A DNA stretch of 5,396 bases from Actinomycetota bacterium (lineage in GTDB: Bacteria > Actinomycetota > Thermoleophilia > Gaiellales > Gaiellaceae). A program made the position numbers and the translations under genes. The DNA is taken from NCBI GenBank assembly GCA_005883235.1, contig VAYE01000011.1, forward strand, positions 1 through 5,396, written 5' to 3'. This document shows, piece by piece, positions 4,514 to 5,396 of this stretch. How positions within the stretch are numbered: the stretch's first letter is position 1; each line of letters starts with the position of its first letter. The notes below the pieces were generated by a model, which saw nothing but the letters and a program-made list of their open reading frames with translations, had not been told where the DNA came from and did not search any database.

Positions 4514-5396
4514 TCAGCAGTCGTAGTAGAGGGAGAACTCCGCCGGATGCGGGCGGAGCCGCACGACGTCGACCTCGTTCTCGCGCTTGTGGTCGATCCA
4601 GGTGCGGATGAGCTCCTCCGAGAAGACAGCGCCCTTCGTCAGGAACTCGTGGTCCGCTTCGAGCGCGTCGAGCGCCTCCCCGAGCGACCCCGGGACCTGA
4701 GCCACGTCGCCGCGACTCTCCTCGAAGAGGTCGTAGTCGGCCGGTGCGCCCGGATCCAGCCCGCGCTCGATCCCGTCGAGTCCGGCCATCAGCATCGCCG
4801 CGAAGGCGAGGTATGGATTGGCCGACGCATCGGGACACCGGAACTCGATCCGCTTCGCCTTGGGCGACTCGGAGTACATCGGGATCCGGATGCAGGCCGA
4901 GCGGTTCCGCTGCGAGTAGACCAGGTTGACGGGGGCCTCGTAGCCGGGCACGAGCCGCCGGTACGAGTTCGTCGTCGGTGCGCAGAGCGCGAGCAGCGCC
5001 GGCGCGTGCGCCAGGAGCCCGCCCACGTAGCCGCGTGCGAGTTGCGACAGCCCGGCGTAGCCGGACTTGTCCGCCATCAGCGGCGTGTCCTCCTTCCAGA
5101 GCGACTGGTGGCAGTGCATGCCCGAGCCGTTGTCGCCGAAGATCGGCTTCGGCATGAAGGTCACCGTCTTGCCGGCCGCCCGTGCGACGTTCTTCACCAC
5201 GTACTTGTAGGTCATGACCTGATCCGCCATGCGGGTGAGCGGTTGGAAGCGGAGGTCGATCTCGCACTGGCCGCCCGAGGCCACCTCGTGGTGGTGGAAC
5301 TCGCACGGGATGCCGAGCCGCTCGAGCGTCAGCACCATCCGGGTCCGCAGGTCGTGCAACGTGTCGTGCGGCGCGGGCGGGAAGTACCCCTCCTTC
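4514..5396 (-). CDS. glnA: Glutamine synthetase type I, 5' end outside the window
   Basis: This is the C-terminal 293 residues of a GS-I subunit, which joins ammonium to glutamate using ATP; the enzyme is a cytoplasmic dodecamer. The frame is open to the window edge, where [16 protein letters not shown] matches the family's GYFP...DLR, so the start lies beyond 5396. Motifs in order: [11 protein letters not shown] (5299-5267), the ATP-binding [16 protein letters not shown] (5149-5102), [15 protein letters not shown] with the flap Glu, [24 protein letters not shown], and the C-terminal [12 protein letters not shown]. The catalytic set looks intact. The adenylylation segment, normally like DKNLY, reads DYDLF, so the modified Tyr is Phe (codon 4726-4724). 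GS activity is then not controlled by GlnE-type adenylylation, unless at another site. It is the first visible gene of the GNAT-PII-amt operon, with 86 bases before the GNAT start. It may not be the only GS in the genome. Confidence 0.96.
   Translation of the reverse strand, partial: KEGYFPPAPHDTLHDLRTRMVLTLERLGIPCEFHHHEVASGGQCEIDLRFQPLTRMADQVMTYKYVVKNVARAAGKTVTFMPKPIFGDNGSGMHCHQSLWKEDTPLMADKSGYAGLSQLARGYVGGLLAHAPALLALCAPTTNSYRRLVPGYEAPVNLVYSQRNRSACIRIPMYSESPKAKRIEFRCPDASANPYLAFAAMLMAGLDGIERGLDPGAPADYDLFEESRGDVAQVPGSLGEALDALEADHEFLTKGAVFSEELIRTWIDHKRENEVDVVRLRPHPAEFSLYYDC

Noticed and set aside
4428..5306. Long N-terminal extension of the GNAT frame over glnA
   Set aside because: Low-complexity Arg-rich translation antagonistic to the GS frame; the GNAT domain begins cleanly at ATG 4427.

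Overview
The window is high-GC, gene-dense DNA that looks like a bacterial chromosome from an actinobacterial lineage. Hand-counted lines of the nitrogen and sulfur genes run at about 73-82% G+C. GTG starts, one- to four-base gene overlaps and an actinobacterial-style HNH protein fit Actinobacteriota, perhaps a Thermoleophilia-like soil lineage. The exact taxon is inference. No RNA gene, CRISPR array or insertion sequence was seen.

Right half (about 2114-5396, minus strand): a nitrogen-assimilation operon read right to left. It holds the 3' part of a type I glutamine synthetase (glnA), a GNAT acetyltransferase of the phosphinothricin/methionine-sulfoximine type, a divergent PII signal protein and an AmtB-type ammonium channel. 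GNAT/PII and PII/amt each overlap by the four bases GTGA, so translation is probably coupled. Together the genes would import ammonium (Amt), gate it (PII), fix it into glutamine (GS) and possibly acetylate GS-inhibiting amino-acid analogues (GNAT). The tyrosines normally nucleotidylylated in GS and in PII are both phenylalanine here.

Middle (1403-2118): a plus-strand dihydrofolate-reductase-like (RibD C-terminal domain) gene of lower G+C (about 62% in sampled lines). It lies between the end of the intact amt and a 31-codon remnant of the end of a second, diverged amt gene. The 8-bp direct repeat GAATCAGG marks both edges of this segment. This looks like an insertion or replacement that destroyed a tandem amt paralogue, though an assembly join must be excluded.

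Left half (1-1384): a minus-strand pair, a 104-aa three-helix membrane protein followed by a short 3-mercaptopyruvate/thiosulfate sulfurtransferase (stop and start share one base, TAGTG). A plus-strand HNH endonuclease cut by the window edge converges on it, with one base between the two stop codons.

The most interesting points are the combined loss of both nucleotidylylation tyrosines, the placement of a PAT-like acetyltransferase inside a GS/PII/Amt operon, a four-histidine C-terminal Amt motif kept in both amt copies, and a strong G-quadruplex motif in the GNAT tail just before the PII gene.
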